A stretch of DNA of 30,468 nucleotides, taken from assembly GCA_964384585.1 (NCBI GenBank), contig CAYLME010000023.1, positions 1 through 30,468 on the forward strand. The letters are read 5' to 3'. This DNA is from DASTYK01 sp964384585. Lineage in GTDB: Bacteria > Gemmatimonadota > Gemmatimonadetes > Longimicrobiales > RSA9. The stretch's first letter is position 1; each line of letters starts with the position of its first letter. The notes beneath the pieces are model-generated. The model was not told the origin of the DNA, did no database searches, and saw only the letters and a list, made by a program, of their open reading frames with translations. Below, one piece after another: positions 7,712 to 16,549 of this stretch. A program made the translations under genes and the position numbers.

Positions 7712-8557
7712 TCAGTCCAGGACCAGGTTATCGATCAATCGCGTGCCGCCGACGAACGCGGCGACCGCGACCACAGTGCCCGGCTCTGCGCGGGCAACAC
7801 CCTCGAGCGTTTCCGGATGCACGACCTCGAGGTACTGCACCTCGATGCCACCCTCCGCATCGAGCACGCCCCGCGCCGTCTGCTGCAGTGCGGACGCGTC
7901 CTGCTCTCCAGCGCGAAACGCGTTCCGCGCCGCCTGCAGCGCGCGGTGCAACGCCGCTGCCCGCGTGCGCTCAGCCGGCGCGAGATACAGGTTCCGCGAA
8001 CTCATCGCGAGCCCGTCCGCTTCGCGCACGATCGGCGCCACTTCGACATTGACCGGGATGTCCAGGTCCCGGACCATCCGGCGGATCAGCACCGCCTGCT
8101 GGTAGTCCTTCTGCCCGAACACGGCCAGGTCCGGCCTCACGATATTGAACAGCTTGGCGACCACCGTGAGCACGCCGTCGAAATGGCCCGGCCGATAGTG
8201 GCCGCAAAGCCGATCCCGCAGGCCCGGCGCGGAAATCAGTACCCCGGACGCGCCTTCAGGATACATCTCCTCGACGGACGGTGCGAAGATAGCGTCCACG
8301 CCCCGTGCGGCGGCCAGGCCGGCGTCGCCCTCGGTGTCGCGCGGATAGCGCGCGAAGTCCTCGCCTGCGCCGAACTGCAGCGGGTTGACGAAGATGGACA
8401 TGATCACGCGGTCGGCCTGCCGGCGCGCATGATCGATCAGTTGCAGATGGCCCTCGTGAAGTGCACCCATCGTGGGCACGAGGGCGATCCGTGCACCCGC
8501 AGCGCGCTCCGCAGCGACGTACTCACGCATCGCCGCGATCGTCGTGAGACGATTCAC
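7712..8557 (-). CDS. panC: Pantothenate synthetase (PanC)
   Basis: Joins pantoate and beta-alanine using ATP. The 281-residue protein has the nucleotide-binding PTMGALHEGH motif at 28-37, IFVNPLQF near 55, GHFDGVLTVV near 124, and the KMSKS-like MSSRN at 185-189, all in family order. The start is a GTG overlapping the panB stop as GTGA, giving the family's typical length; an ATG nine codons later is possible. An extended open frame reaching 8728 inside panB is not credible as coding. The tight overlap with panB indicates one transcript and coupled translation. Confidence 0.96.
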   Translation of the reverse strand: MNRLTTIAAMREYVAAERAAGARIALVPTMGALHEGHLQLIDHARRQADRVIMSIFVNPLQFGAGEDFARYPRDTEGDAGLAAARGVDAIFAPSVEEMYPEGASGVLISAPGLRDRLCGHYRPGHFDGVLTVVAKLFNIVRPDLAVFGQKDYQQAVLIRRMVRDLDIPVNVEVAPIVREADGLAMSSRNLYLAPAERTRAAALHRALQAARNAFRAGEQDASALQQTARGVLDAEGGIEVQYLEVVHPETLEGVARAEPGTVVAVAAFVGGTRLIDNLVLD

Positions 8558-9381
8558 TCGAAGGTATGCTCGGGGCGCGGGTAATCGCGTGCTCGAACTG
8601 CGGAGACGTAGTCGCCGATTCCCTGGCGTGCTGCCGCGCCGAGCTCTGCGAAGCGCCGCAGGAACTTCGGCTGGAACTGCTCGTTCAACCCGAGCATGTC
8701 CGGGAGTACGAGCACCTGGCCGTCGCAATCGGGGCCCGCGCCGATACCGATCGTGGGGACGTCGATGGAGCGACTGATCTCATCCGCCAGACGGCCGGGC
8801 ACCAGCTCGAGCACGACCGCAAACGCGCCGGCCTCCTCGAGCCGCTTCGCCTCTGCACGCAGCCGTTCCGCGTGCTCCTCTTCGCGGCCCTGCACCCGGA
8901 ATCCGCCCAGCGCATGGACGGACTGCGGCGTGAGGCCGATGTGACCCATGACCGGGATACCGGCGCGCACCAGCTTCGCGACGTGCTCCGCCGCTTCCTC
9001 GTCGCCGCCCTCCAGCTTCACTGCTTCGGCGCCGGTCTCCTTCATGATCCGCCCCGCATTGCGCAGCGTATCCTCGGGCGAGACCTGGAACGTCATGAAC
9101 GGCATGTCCACGACGAGCAGGGCGTGGCGCACGCCGCGCCGCACCGCGCGGCCGTGGTGAATCATGTCGTCGAGGGTGACCGGCAGCGTGGAGTCGAGGC
9201 CCAGCACGACCTGGGCGAGGGAGTCGCCGACGAGAATGACATCGGTGCCGGCCTCGTCCACGAGACGAGCGAACAGGACGTCGTATGCGGTGAGCACGAC
9301 GATGGGCTCACCGCGCTTCTTCATCTCGAGGAGGTCACGGATCGTGACCCGCCTCACGTCACCCGTCCTGTCGGTGCTCAT
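8554..9381 (-). CDS. panB: 3-methyl-2-oxobutanoate hydroxymethyltransferase (PanB)
   Basis: First committed step of pantothenate synthesis: hydroxymethyl transfer from methylene-tetrahydrofolate to ketoisovalerate, giving ketopantoate. The TIM-barrel enzyme has 275 residues. Metal and substrate residues are visible: D53 in VGDSLAQVVLG, D92 in VVDMPFMTF, E124 in KLEGG, and the general-base glutamate E192 in LELVPG. The GIGAGPDCDGQVLV block follows. The ATG at 9381 has GGAG close upstream. It heads the panB-panC-panD-yqeK-LytR_C run and is divergent from the NFACT gene. The 97-base gap between them must hold both promoters; it contains AT-richer sequence, but no element I would assign firmly. 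Confidence 0.96.
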   Translation of the reverse strand: MSTDRTGDVRRVTIRDLLEMKKRGEPIVVLTAYDVLFARLVDEAGTDVILVGDSLAQVVLGLDSTLPVTLDDMIHHGRAVRRGVRHALLVVDMPFMTFQVSPEDTLRNAGRIMKETGAEAVKLEGGDEEAAEHVAKLVRAGIPVMGHIGLTPQSVHALGGFRVQGREEEHAERLRAEAKRLEEAGAFAVVLELVPGRLADEISRSIDVPTIGIGAGPDCDGQVLVLPDMLGLNEQFQPKFLRRFAELGAAARQGIGDYVSAVRARDYPRPEHTFE

Positions 9382-9478
9382 GGCTCCAGCGCCCCGTCAT
9401 GGCGACTGAAACGGTCCCGGGCCGGCCACCGGAACCTGAAATTTGACTGATCGCGCAAGCTAATCTCACACTTTCAGG

Positions 9479-11149
9479 GTGTCAAAAGCCATCCGTTACG
9501 ATTCCCTGCTCGTTCGCGACCTCGCCGCCGAGCTGAACCAGGCGCTCGACGGGCAGCAGCTGTTCGCCGTGCGCTTCGAGCGCGACGCGCGCCTGCTCGA
9601 GCTGGAAACCGCAGGCGCGAACTGGCGCTGGGCGCTGCATCCGCTGTACGGCGCGGTGCTGCGGACCCCGCGCGCCAGCCTCGATGGCAACGTCCTGCTG
9701 CCGCGGCGCGCACGCATCGAGGGCGTGACGTCGTTGCCCGACGAACGAATCATCACGATCAGCGTCACGGGCGATGACGATGGCACGCATGGTGGCACCA
9801 CGCAGCGCATCCTGGTCGAGCTCCTGACGAACCAGTGGAACGCACTCGCGCTCGCGGCCGGTGACCGGATCACACACGTGCTGCACCCGCGCGCGACCCG
9901 CACACGGAAACTGGAGACCGGTGAGTTCTACGCAGCGCCGGATCCCACCGGCCGCACCGGGGTGGATGCTCCCGTTCCTGCCGATGAGTGGCGCAGGATC
10001 ATCGGTGGCGCAGACGCCGGCAGCCGCGTCCGCACGTTCGTCGCACACATCGCGTGGGCGAGCCCGCTCAATGCAGCGTACGTGATCGGTGCGGCGGAAG
10101 CACGCGACGACGCCCTGAACGATGCGTATGATCGCTATGTGGCACTGGTCGATGGTCTGCGTTCGCCATGCGTGCTGTCCGCGCCGAACGAGGGGCAGCC
10201 GTACGGCGTGCGGCTCGATCCCGACGCACGCAGCTTTCCGTCCCTGCTCGATGCATTCGCCGCGGCGGTGGAGACACCGGTCGCTGGTCCTGGTGATGAG
10301 CAGCGCGACGCCGCGCTCGCAAACGCTGCGCTCCAGGCCGAGCGCGCTTCGACGAAGGCCAGACGGCTGCAGTCGCAACTGGAGAAGGCGCCCGCCGAGG
10401 CCGCCGTGCAGCGCCGAATCGGCGACCTGCTGCTCGCGCAGATCCACCGCGTCCCCAGGGGCGCCGCACGCGTGACGCTCGATGATTTCGAGGGCGGCAC
10501 GCTCGACGTCGCTCTCGATGCGACGCTGTCGCCAGCCGACAACGCAACGCAGTTCTACGCGCAGGCACGCAAGCGCGAGCGTGCCGCTGCGCAGCTCCCG
10601 AGACTGATCGAGCGCGCCCTTGGCGAGGCGACTCGCTGGCGCGCGCTGCATGAACGAATCGAAGCTGGTGAAGCGAGTGCGCAGGACATCAGTGCGGCAC
10701 AACCGGCGCCGCCGCAGCACGACCGTCGCGCGCGGCGCGAGGTCACGCTTCCCTATCGCGTCTACCAGACGAGCGGCGGGCTCGAGGTGCGGGTCGGCAG
10801 GAACCCGAAGGCGAACGACGCGCTGACGCTGCGTCACTCGAGCGGCAACGACATCTGGCTGCACGCGCGCGAGGTCGGCGGCGCGCACGTGATCCTGCGG
10901 TGGACGGATCGCGAGACCAACCCGCCTCATCGCGATATCGAGGAAGCCGCCACACTTGCAGCGCTCAACAGCAAGGCGCGCACGTCGAAACTGGTGCCGG
11001 TCGACTACACGCGGCGAAAGTACGTGCGCAAGCCGCGCAAGTCTCCGCCCGGGCGGGTCACGTTCGAACGGGGAAAAACCGTCTTCGTGGAGCCGGATGC
11101 CGAGCTGGCCGAGGCGATGCGGGTGAGGGTGGACGAACTGGACGCGTGA
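9479..11149 (+). CDS. NFACT-family protein (RqcH/FbpA-like)
   Basis: A 556-residue NFACT protein. In Bacillus subtilis, RqcH binds stalled 50S subunits and adds alanine tails that mark nascent chains for degradation. Domains in order: NFACT-N (about 1-220), a helix-hairpin region, a coiled coil (about 275-400, with the NATQFYAQARKRERA signature), and the RNA-binding NFACT-R domain (about 424-540) with NDIWLHAREVGGAHVI. The conserved DR pair needed by RqcH for tRNA-dependent tailing appears as E89-R90 in LPDERIITI, a conservative change that may matter. The GTG start is the first possible one after an in-frame stop at 9461. The gene is alone on its strand, convergent with trpA. Annotation as a fibronectin-binding protein would be misleading. 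Confidence 0.85.
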   Translation: MSKAIRYDSLLVRDLAAELNQALDGQQLFAVRFERDARLLELETAGANWRWALHPLYGAVLRTPRASLDGNVLLPRRARIEGVTSLPDERIITISVTGDDDGTHGGTTQRILVELLTNQWNALALAAGDRITHVLHPRATRTRKLETGEFYAAPDPTGRTGVDAPVPADEWRRIIGGADAGSRVRTFVAHIAWASPLNAAYVIGAAEARDDALNDAYDRYVALVDGLRSPCVLSAPNEGQPYGVRLDPDARSFPSLLDAFAAAVETPVAGPGDEQRDAALANAALQAERASTKARRLQSQLEKAPAEAAVQRRIGDLLLAQIHRVPRGAARVTLDDFEGGTLDVALDATLSPADNATQFYAQARKRERAAAQLPRLIERALGEATRWRALHERIEAGEASAQDISAAQPAPPQHDRRARREVTLPYRVYQTSGGLEVRVGRNPKANDALTLRHSSGNDIWLHAREVGGAHVILRWTDRETNPPHRDIEEAATLAALNSKARTSKLVPVDYTRRKYVRKPRKSPPGRVTFERGKTVFVEPDAELAEAMRVRVDELDA

Positions 11150-11191
11150 TATGACGCGTTCCGTCAGGCCGTGGATACCGCGCCGGTTCCA

Positions 11192-12019
11192 TCAACCATT
11201 CGCTGCCGTCGCCGCATCCATCGCCCGCCGCATCGCCTGCATCATGTCCCGGGCTCCGTCCGCGCCCCGCTGCTCGATCGTGGCGATCAAGGCACTTCCG
11301 ACAATGACGCCGTCCGCCGCACCCGCCACGATCGCTGCCTGTTGCGGCGTCGAGATGCCGAAGCCGACCGCCACGGGGACCTGGCTGACCGCGCGCAGTG
11401 CCGCGACCTCGTCAGCGAGCGAGGCGCGCAGCTCGCTGCTCGCGCCCGTCACTCCCATGCGTGCGATGTAGTAGATGAAGCCGCGCGCCTTCGCCGCAAT
11501 CTCGCGGGCGCGGCCGGGCGGTGTGGTCGGCGCGATGAGCCGGATGAGCGCGAGCGGACTCGCCTCGAAGGCCGCCTCCAGCTCGTCGTCACCGCCGGCC
11601 GGCAGGTCAGTGAGCAATACACCATTCACGCCGGCATCCACCGCATCCCGGATGAAGCGATCGACGCCGTAGCGCAGCAGCGGGTTCAGGTACGTGAACA
11701 GTACGAGGGCGGTGTCATGACGTCTGCGGAAGTCACCGAGCATGCGCAGCGTGTCGGCCAGCGTGACACCGTGCTCCAGCGCGATCTGCGACGAGCGCTG
11801 GATGGTCGGGCCGTCGGCGACGGGATCGCTGAACGGCACGCCCAGCTCGATGATGTCCGCACCGCCTTCCGCGAGTGCGTCGAGGATTGCGGGTGTCGCA
11901 GCGGGTTCGGGGAAACCGCAGGTCAGGTAAGGGATCAGTGCGCGGTGACCGGCAGCACGCCAGGTGGTGAACCGGGCTTCGAGCGTGTCAGACGAAGTAG
12001 TCGGCAACCTGGATTCCAT
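11192..12019 (-). CDS. trpA: Tryptophan synthase alpha chain (TrpA)
   Basis: Cleaves indole-3-glycerol phosphate to indole and glyceraldehyde 3-phosphate. The 275-residue TIM barrel carries both catalytic acids, E58 and D69, in IIELGVPFSDPVADGP. A phosphate-binding segment (VAVGFGIS) and the loop ARMGVTGA are also present; the loop has Met where Ser or Thr is more usual. The ATG at 12019 overlaps the end of the HD-GYP gene by 32 bases; a TTG at 12007 is an alternative. It is the last gene of the trp operon but is separated from its partner trpB by two signalling genes, which is unusual because the subunits form one channelled complex. Confidence 0.95.
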   Translation of the reverse strand: MESRLPTTSSDTLEARFTTWRAAGHRALIPYLTCGFPEPAATPAILDALAEGGADIIELGVPFSDPVADGPTIQRSSQIALEHGVTLADTLRMLGDFRRRHDTALVLFTYLNPLLRYGVDRFIRDAVDAGVNGVLLTDLPAGGDDELEAAFEASPLALIRLIAPTTPPGRAREIAAKARGFIYYIARMGVTGASSELRASLADEVAALRAVSQVPVAVGFGISTPQQAAIVAGAADGVIVGSALIATIEQRGADGARDMMQAMRRAMDAATAANG

Positions 12020-13433
12020 ACTTCTCGGGATCGGTCGTCTTGATGATCGAGCGCACAGGCTCGCCGGTCACTGCATGGACCTCGCTGAGATCGGCCGTCA
12101 TCGGTTCGGCGAGGCGCATACCCCAGGCGTTCGTGATGATGCGTACGATCGGCTTGTGAACCTGCGCGGGATCGGGATTGCGCGCAACGACAACGGCAAG
12201 CTCGTTCGTGTCGAGGATGATCGCAGTGCCCGGTGGAAACACGCCGGTCACGTTGATGAGCGCCTTGACCAGCAGCGGGTCGAAGCCGCGCTGCGTCGAC
12301 TCGCGCATCTCGCGCAGCACCTCGTCAGGCGGCCACGGCTGCGACTGGTAGCTGCGCTTCGACGTCGCGGCATCGAAGCCGTCCGCGGTGGCGACGATCC
12401 GGCTGAAGAGCGTGGGCTCACGAGGCCTGCGGTTCTGCGGATAGCCGCTCAGGTCGAGCTTCATGTGATGCTCGTACGCCTGCAGCATCGCGCGATACGG
12501 CATCTCGGAGAGGCCGCGCATCGTGAACAGTGCAAGCAGCCCCTCGACGGGATGCCGCTGCATCTGCTTCCATTCCTCTTCGTTCAGCTTGGCCGGCTTG
12601 TTCACGATCTCCGAATCGATACGCATCTTGCCGAGGTCGTGGAACAGCGCACCGAGTCCCAGTTCGTAGAGCTGGACCTTGGTGAGGCCGAGCTTCTGGC
12701 CGATCACGACGCTGAAGATGCAGACGTTCACGGAATGCGTGAACGTGTACTGGTCGTAGTCGCGCAGCGTCGTCATGCCGATGATCGACGTCTCGTTGTT
12801 CAGCACCTGGTCCACGATCGACTGTACGGCGCGCTTGACGCGACGCAGGTTGACCGCACGACCGAGGCGCATGTCCGTGAGCACGTCCTTGGCGACCTGC
12901 ACCGACTGGAAGTACGTCGCCTTGGCCGCCTGCTTGGCGTCTTCATCGAGGATCTGCTCGTAGGCGCCCTTCGTCGGCTCGACGGCGATGTGGTGCGTCG
13001 GCGTCTGGCGGAAGCGATCCTCGAACTGCGCGTACGCATCCTCCGCCTTCGCCGGTCCTTCCCGCAGCAGCAGCGAGAGGAAGAGGGCGAGATCGCGCGG
13101 CGTGACACCCTGTTGGACCTCGATCTGACCGATGCCGTGGCGTCGCAGCATGCCGGCGAACTGCGCAAACGACGCGTAGTCGGAGAGGTCGAGGCGCAGC
13201 CGCGCATCGTTGAGGAACATGAAGTCGCCGACCAGGCGCAGCTCGACGACGCCTTCGCGCTCGAGCACCCGGTCCACGATCTTCATCCCCTCACCGACCG
13301 TGTTCTGCACGGTCGCGTTCTCGAGCGGGTAGATGCGCAGCGCCTGTGTAGCCGCGTACAGCGCAGTGACGAGAGCGCGACCGAGCGGCTGAAGGATCGT
13401 CTCGCTCTGGACGAGCGGCTGGTGACCTGTCAC
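11988..13433 (-). CDS. HD-GYP domain protein with novel N-terminal module
   Basis: A 481-residue predicted cytoplasmic phosphodiesterase; HD-GYP domains generally hydrolyse cyclic di-GMP or related cyclic dinucleotides. Residues about 225-400 hold the HD-GYP core: H233, H265-D266 in LFHDLGKMRID, H294, H322-H323, D327 and GYP at 330-332. The metal ligands look complete, so activity is plausible. The first 155 residues match no domain I know, but they resemble residues 79-205 of the HEAT protein encoded just upstream. About 80 C-terminal residues follow the catalytic domain. The GTG start overlaps the upstream stop as GTGA and has GGAGG six bases before it, a strong case for translational coupling. 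Open sequence reaching further upstream lies inside the HEAT gene and was not used. Confidence 0.88.
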   Translation of the reverse strand: MTGHQPLVQSETILQPLGRALVTALYAATQALRIYPLENATVQNTVGEGMKIVDRVLEREGVVELRLVGDFMFLNDARLRLDLSDYASFAQFAGMLRRHGIGQIEVQQGVTPRDLALFLSLLLREGPAKAEDAYAQFEDRFRQTPTHHIAVEPTKGAYEQILDEDAKQAAKATYFQSVQVAKDVLTDMRLGRAVNLRRVKRAVQSIVDQVLNNETSIIGMTTLRDYDQYTFTHSVNVCIFSVVIGQKLGLTKVQLYELGLGALFHDLGKMRIDSEIVNKPAKLNEEEWKQMQRHPVEGLLALFTMRGLSEMPYRAMLQAYEHHMKLDLSGYPQNRRPREPTLFSRIVATADGFDAATSKRSYQSQPWPPDEVLREMRESTQRGFDPLLVKALINVTGVFPPGTAIILDTNELAVVVARNPDPAQVHKPIVRIITNAWGMRLAEPMTADLSEVHAVTGEPVRSIIKTTDPEKYGIQVADYFV

Positions 13434-15334
13434 GGCGCGCCTCCCTGCTCGCGGCGCAACGCCTTCAATACGGCATTGCGAACGATCGGCTGCTGGTCGG
13501 TCGCCGCCTGCTCGAGCGCCGTGCGTGCTGCGGGCGCGTTGATCTTGCCGAGCGCGAGCGCGGCACATGCGCGCAGCTCCGGCGTCGTGCGCGCAAACAG
13601 CTTCCTGCCGTTCAGCATGCGGTCGAGCATGTCGATGTTGTCGGCGGTCGCGACGGCACCGAACGCCTCGAAGAACGCCATTTTCTCGGTCAGGTCGGCG
13701 TCGCGCACGAGCTTGCTGTCGAGTGCCTTTTCGAGACGCTGCCGCGCCGGTGCGTAGCGCAGGCTGCCGAGTCCGCGCAGGGCCGCCAGGCGCACGTCGC
13801 GGTCCTCGTCGTCGATCGTGTTCTGCAGCGCGTCGAGCGCCGCCGCATTGCGGATGCTGATCAGCGCCTCGACGGCAGTGCGCCGCGCCGGCGCGTCCGC
13901 CCGCTGCAGCAGCGCCACGATGCCGGGCACCGCATCACCGATACCGATCCGGCCGGCCAGACGCGCAGCACCCGCTGCGACGGATGACTCACCGGAGGAC
14001 AGCAGGCGGACGATTTCCTGCTGGTGGTCACGGGCAAGCGTCTCGACGGCCTTCTGCAGCCGCGCCTGGACGGGCTGCGACGTCGTCGACTCGACGGCGT
14101 GCAGCAGCAGTGGCAGCGCACGCGGGCCGAGGTGCGTGAGGAACGCGCCGAGGTCTGCAGGATCCGGCTGGATCGCTCCTTCCTCGATCGAGCGCAGCAG
14201 CTGGCCGACCACGGCGGGCTCGCTCACCTCCGCGAAAAGCCGCTCTGCCTCGCGCTGCGCACTCTCGTTGAGCACGTCGCCGCCGGCGGTCGCGTGCAGC
14301 TCCGTGAGCACGTATGTGGCGGAGCGCAGGTCGCCGCGACTCAGGAACGCGGGCAGCATCTGCCGCAGGATGCGCAGGATCTCGTCCTGCCACTCGGGAA
14401 TCCGGTCTTCGAGACGGTCGAACAGTGCGTTCAACACGTCGCGCTTCGTGTCGCGCGTCCACTCGCGCTCCACCTCGCGCTGCAGGACCTGCATCTCGTC
14501 GGGCTCGAGGAAGTACAGCGTCTCCTGGAAGTCCTCGCGCGAGATCGACGACGCGACCGACGGCATGCCCGCCTGCACCATCGGTGACTGCTCCTCGAGC
14601 GGACCTCCCGTTGCGATCTCCTGCTGGATGACGGCGGGATCGATGCGCGACGATTCATCGTCGGCGCCGACGACCGGGGGCGGCGCCTGCGGCACATCGA
14701 GGCCCTCGGCGAGCGCGTCCACGTAGCTGTACTGGAAGCAGGTGAATTCCTCCTCCCACAGCAGCGTCACCATATCGTCGTCGCCCTGCTGATCGGCCAG
14801 CCGCGCGCGGTGCACGACGGAAAGGAAGCGGTCGAGCTCGTCCTGGAAACCGTCCAGGAAGGTCAGCTGGCGCACGCCGTCCTTGTAGAACAGGAAGGCG
14901 AGGTTTTCACGACCGCTGCCCGTCTCGATGAGCTGGCCGTACCAGCGCAGGCCATGCTCCTCGACGTTCACCGTGAGGCTCGCACCCAGCGAGAACACGC
15001 GCGCGCTGATGTCGTGCAGCGCACGCAGAAAGTTCTGATAGACGGGGTTGTTGTCCTGGTAGAGCCGGCGGGCGCGGACCGTCTTCTCGAGCGCGTTGAA
15101 AAGCTCGATGACTTCGCCTTCAGGGATTGGCGAGATACGCTTCGACTCGACGTTTTCGGCGGTGCTGTCGGCGGAGTCCGGCACGGGCGCGCCACCATCG
15201 GGCGGGTGTGACGCACTCGCGCCGGTCGCGCCGGTGCTCACGTCCGGCGACGGCCGTGACGCAGCCGGCACGGCATCGGGCGTTCCCTCGATGCTTGCGC
15301 CTGTCCTCAGCGGTCCGTCGGCAGCGCTTCCCAT
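13430..15334 (-). CDS. HEAT-repeat protein sharing a module with the HD-GYP protein
   Basis: A 634-residue protein with no signal peptide or membrane segment. Residues 1-65 are a low-complexity Pro/Ala/Ser/Gly leader. Residues about 70-210 form a compact domain whose pattern (ARRLYQDNNPVYQN, then a Val-rich strand pair, then LAFLFYKDGVRQLTF and a helical end) parallels the N-terminus of the HD-GYP protein. Residues about 265-375 are helical. From about 390 to 630 there are at least five HEAT/PBS-lyase-like repeats, for example DRDVRLAALRGLGSL and PELRACAALALGKI. Repeats of this kind usually serve protein binding. It begins 13 bases after the trpB stop and is coupled to the HD-GYP gene. A scaffold or regulator for that enzyme is the natural inference, but no function is known. 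Confidence 0.85.
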   Translation of the reverse strand: MGSAADGPLRTGASIEGTPDAVPAASRPSPDVSTGATGASASHPPDGGAPVPDSADSTAENVESKRISPIPEGEVIELFNALEKTVRARRLYQDNNPVYQNFLRALHDISARVFSLGASLTVNVEEHGLRWYGQLIETGSGRENLAFLFYKDGVRQLTFLDGFQDELDRFLSVVHRARLADQQGDDDMVTLLWEEEFTCFQYSYVDALAEGLDVPQAPPPVVGADDESSRIDPAVIQQEIATGGPLEEQSPMVQAGMPSVASSISREDFQETLYFLEPDEMQVLQREVEREWTRDTKRDVLNALFDRLEDRIPEWQDEILRILRQMLPAFLSRGDLRSATYVLTELHATAGGDVLNESAQREAERLFAEVSEPAVVGQLLRSIEEGAIQPDPADLGAFLTHLGPRALPLLLHAVESTTSQPVQARLQKAVETLARDHQQEIVRLLSSGESSVAAGAARLAGRIGIGDAVPGIVALLQRADAPARRTAVEALISIRNAAALDALQNTIDDEDRDVRLAALRGLGSLRYAPARQRLEKALDSKLVRDADLTEKMAFFEAFGAVATADNIDMLDRMLNGRKLFARTTPELRACAALALGKINAPAARTALEQAATDQQPIVRNAVLKALRREQGGAP

Positions 15335-15346
15335 GCGTCCGATGGT

Positions 15347-16549
15347 TCAGTTGACAGGTTTGCGGTCGAACGCGGCGACCTGCTCGACGTCCTTGTCGCC
15401 ACGGCCGCTCAGACAGATCACGACCGGTCCTGCATCCAGCCACGTGCGCGCCTCGCGCAGGTACCAGGCGACCGCATGCGCACTCTCGAGCGCCGGGATG
15501 ATCCCCTCCAGCCGGGCAAGCCGGTGAAACGCGTCCAGCGCCTCGGTGTCCGTGACACTCACGTAGCGGGCGCGGCCCGTGTCCTTCAGCCACGCGTGCT
15601 CCGGCCCGACACCGGGATAGTCGAGGCCCGCCGATACCGAATGCGCCGGCGCGACCTGCCCGCTCTCATCCTGCAGCAGGTAGCTGAGCGAGCCGTGCAG
15701 CACGCCGGGCGTGCCGGCGCCGAGCGATGCGGAGTGCCGCCCGGTCTCGAGCCCGGCCCCTGCCGCCTCGACACCGATCAGTTCGACTTCGCTGTCTGCC
15801 ACGAACGAGTGAAAGATGCCCATCGCATTCGAGCCGCCACCGACACAGGCGATCACGGCGGCGGGCAGGCGATCTTCACGCTCCTGCACCTGCTGCCGGG
15901 ATTCCCGGCCGATCACGGACTGCAGGTCGCGCACGAGACGGGGGTAGGGATCCGGTCCGACGACCGACCCGATAATGTAGTGCGTCCCTTCCACCGAGGC
16001 CACCCAGTCGCGCAGTGCCTCGTTGGTCGCGTCCTTGAGCGTGCGCGTGCCGCTGTGTACCTCCCGCACCTCTGCGCCGAGCAGCTTCATGCGGAATACG
16101 TTGAGCGCCTGCCGCCGCGCGTCCTCGGCACCCATGTAGACCACGCAGTCCAGGCCGAACAGCGCGCACACGGTCGCGGTCGCAACGCCGTGCTGACCGG
16201 CACCCGTCTCCGCGATGATCCTGCGCTTGCCCATGCGCCGGGCAAGCAGGACCTGACCGAGCGTGTTGTTGATCTTGTGAGCGCCGGTGTGGTTCAGATC
16301 CTCACGCTTGAGATAGACGGGACCGCCGCCCGCCGCCGCTTCCAGGCGGCGCGCCCGGTACAGAGGCGTCGGGCGGCCCACATAATCGCGCAGCAGATCG
16401 TCCAGCTCCGCCCAGAACGATTCGTCGGCGCGCGCCTCGTGCCACGCCGCATCCAGCTGATCGAGCGCAGCCATCAGCGTTTCCGGCACGTACCGGCCAC
16501 CGAACCGGCCGAAGCGTCCCGGCCGCATCTTCGTCTTCGTCGTACTCAT
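15347..16549 (-). CDS. trpB: Tryptophan synthase beta chain (TrpB)
   Basis: PLP enzyme that condenses indole with serine to make tryptophan. At 400 residues it is the classical TrpB1 type that partners TrpA. The PLP lysine is K92 in LNHTGAHKINN, equivalent to K87 of the Salmonella enzyme. The ETGAGQHGVATA loop carrying the catalytic glutamate and the phosphate-binding CVGGGSNAMG are present. The ATG at 16549 overlaps the trpF stop as ATGA and has AGGAG four bases upstream, so the start is secure even though the frame extends further. It follows trpC-trpF directly; the next gene is the HEAT protein instead of trpA. Confidence 0.97.
   Translation of the reverse strand: MSTTKTKMRPGRFGRFGGRYVPETLMAALDQLDAAWHEARADESFWAELDDLLRDYVGRPTPLYRARRLEAAAGGGPVYLKREDLNHTGAHKINNTLGQVLLARRMGKRRIIAETGAGQHGVATATVCALFGLDCVVYMGAEDARRQALNVFRMKLLGAEVREVHSGTRTLKDATNEALRDWVASVEGTHYIIGSVVGPDPYPRLVRDLQSVIGRESRQQVQEREDRLPAAVIACVGGGSNAMGIFHSFVADSEVELIGVEAAGAGLETGRHSASLGAGTPGVLHGSLSYLLQDESGQVAPAHSVSAGLDYPGVGPEHAWLKDTGRARYVSVTDTEALDAFHRLARLEGIIPALESAHAVAWYLREARTWLDAGPVVICLSGRGDKDVEQVAAFDRKPVN

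Noticed and set aside
9443..9466. TTGACT and TAATCT upstream of the NFACT gene as a promoter.
   Set aside because: The spacing is only 12 bases, too short for sigma-70 recognition.
15335..15346. A promoter or terminator separating trpB from the HEAT gene.
   Set aside because: Only 12 bases separate them and no such element fits, so a single transcript is more likely.
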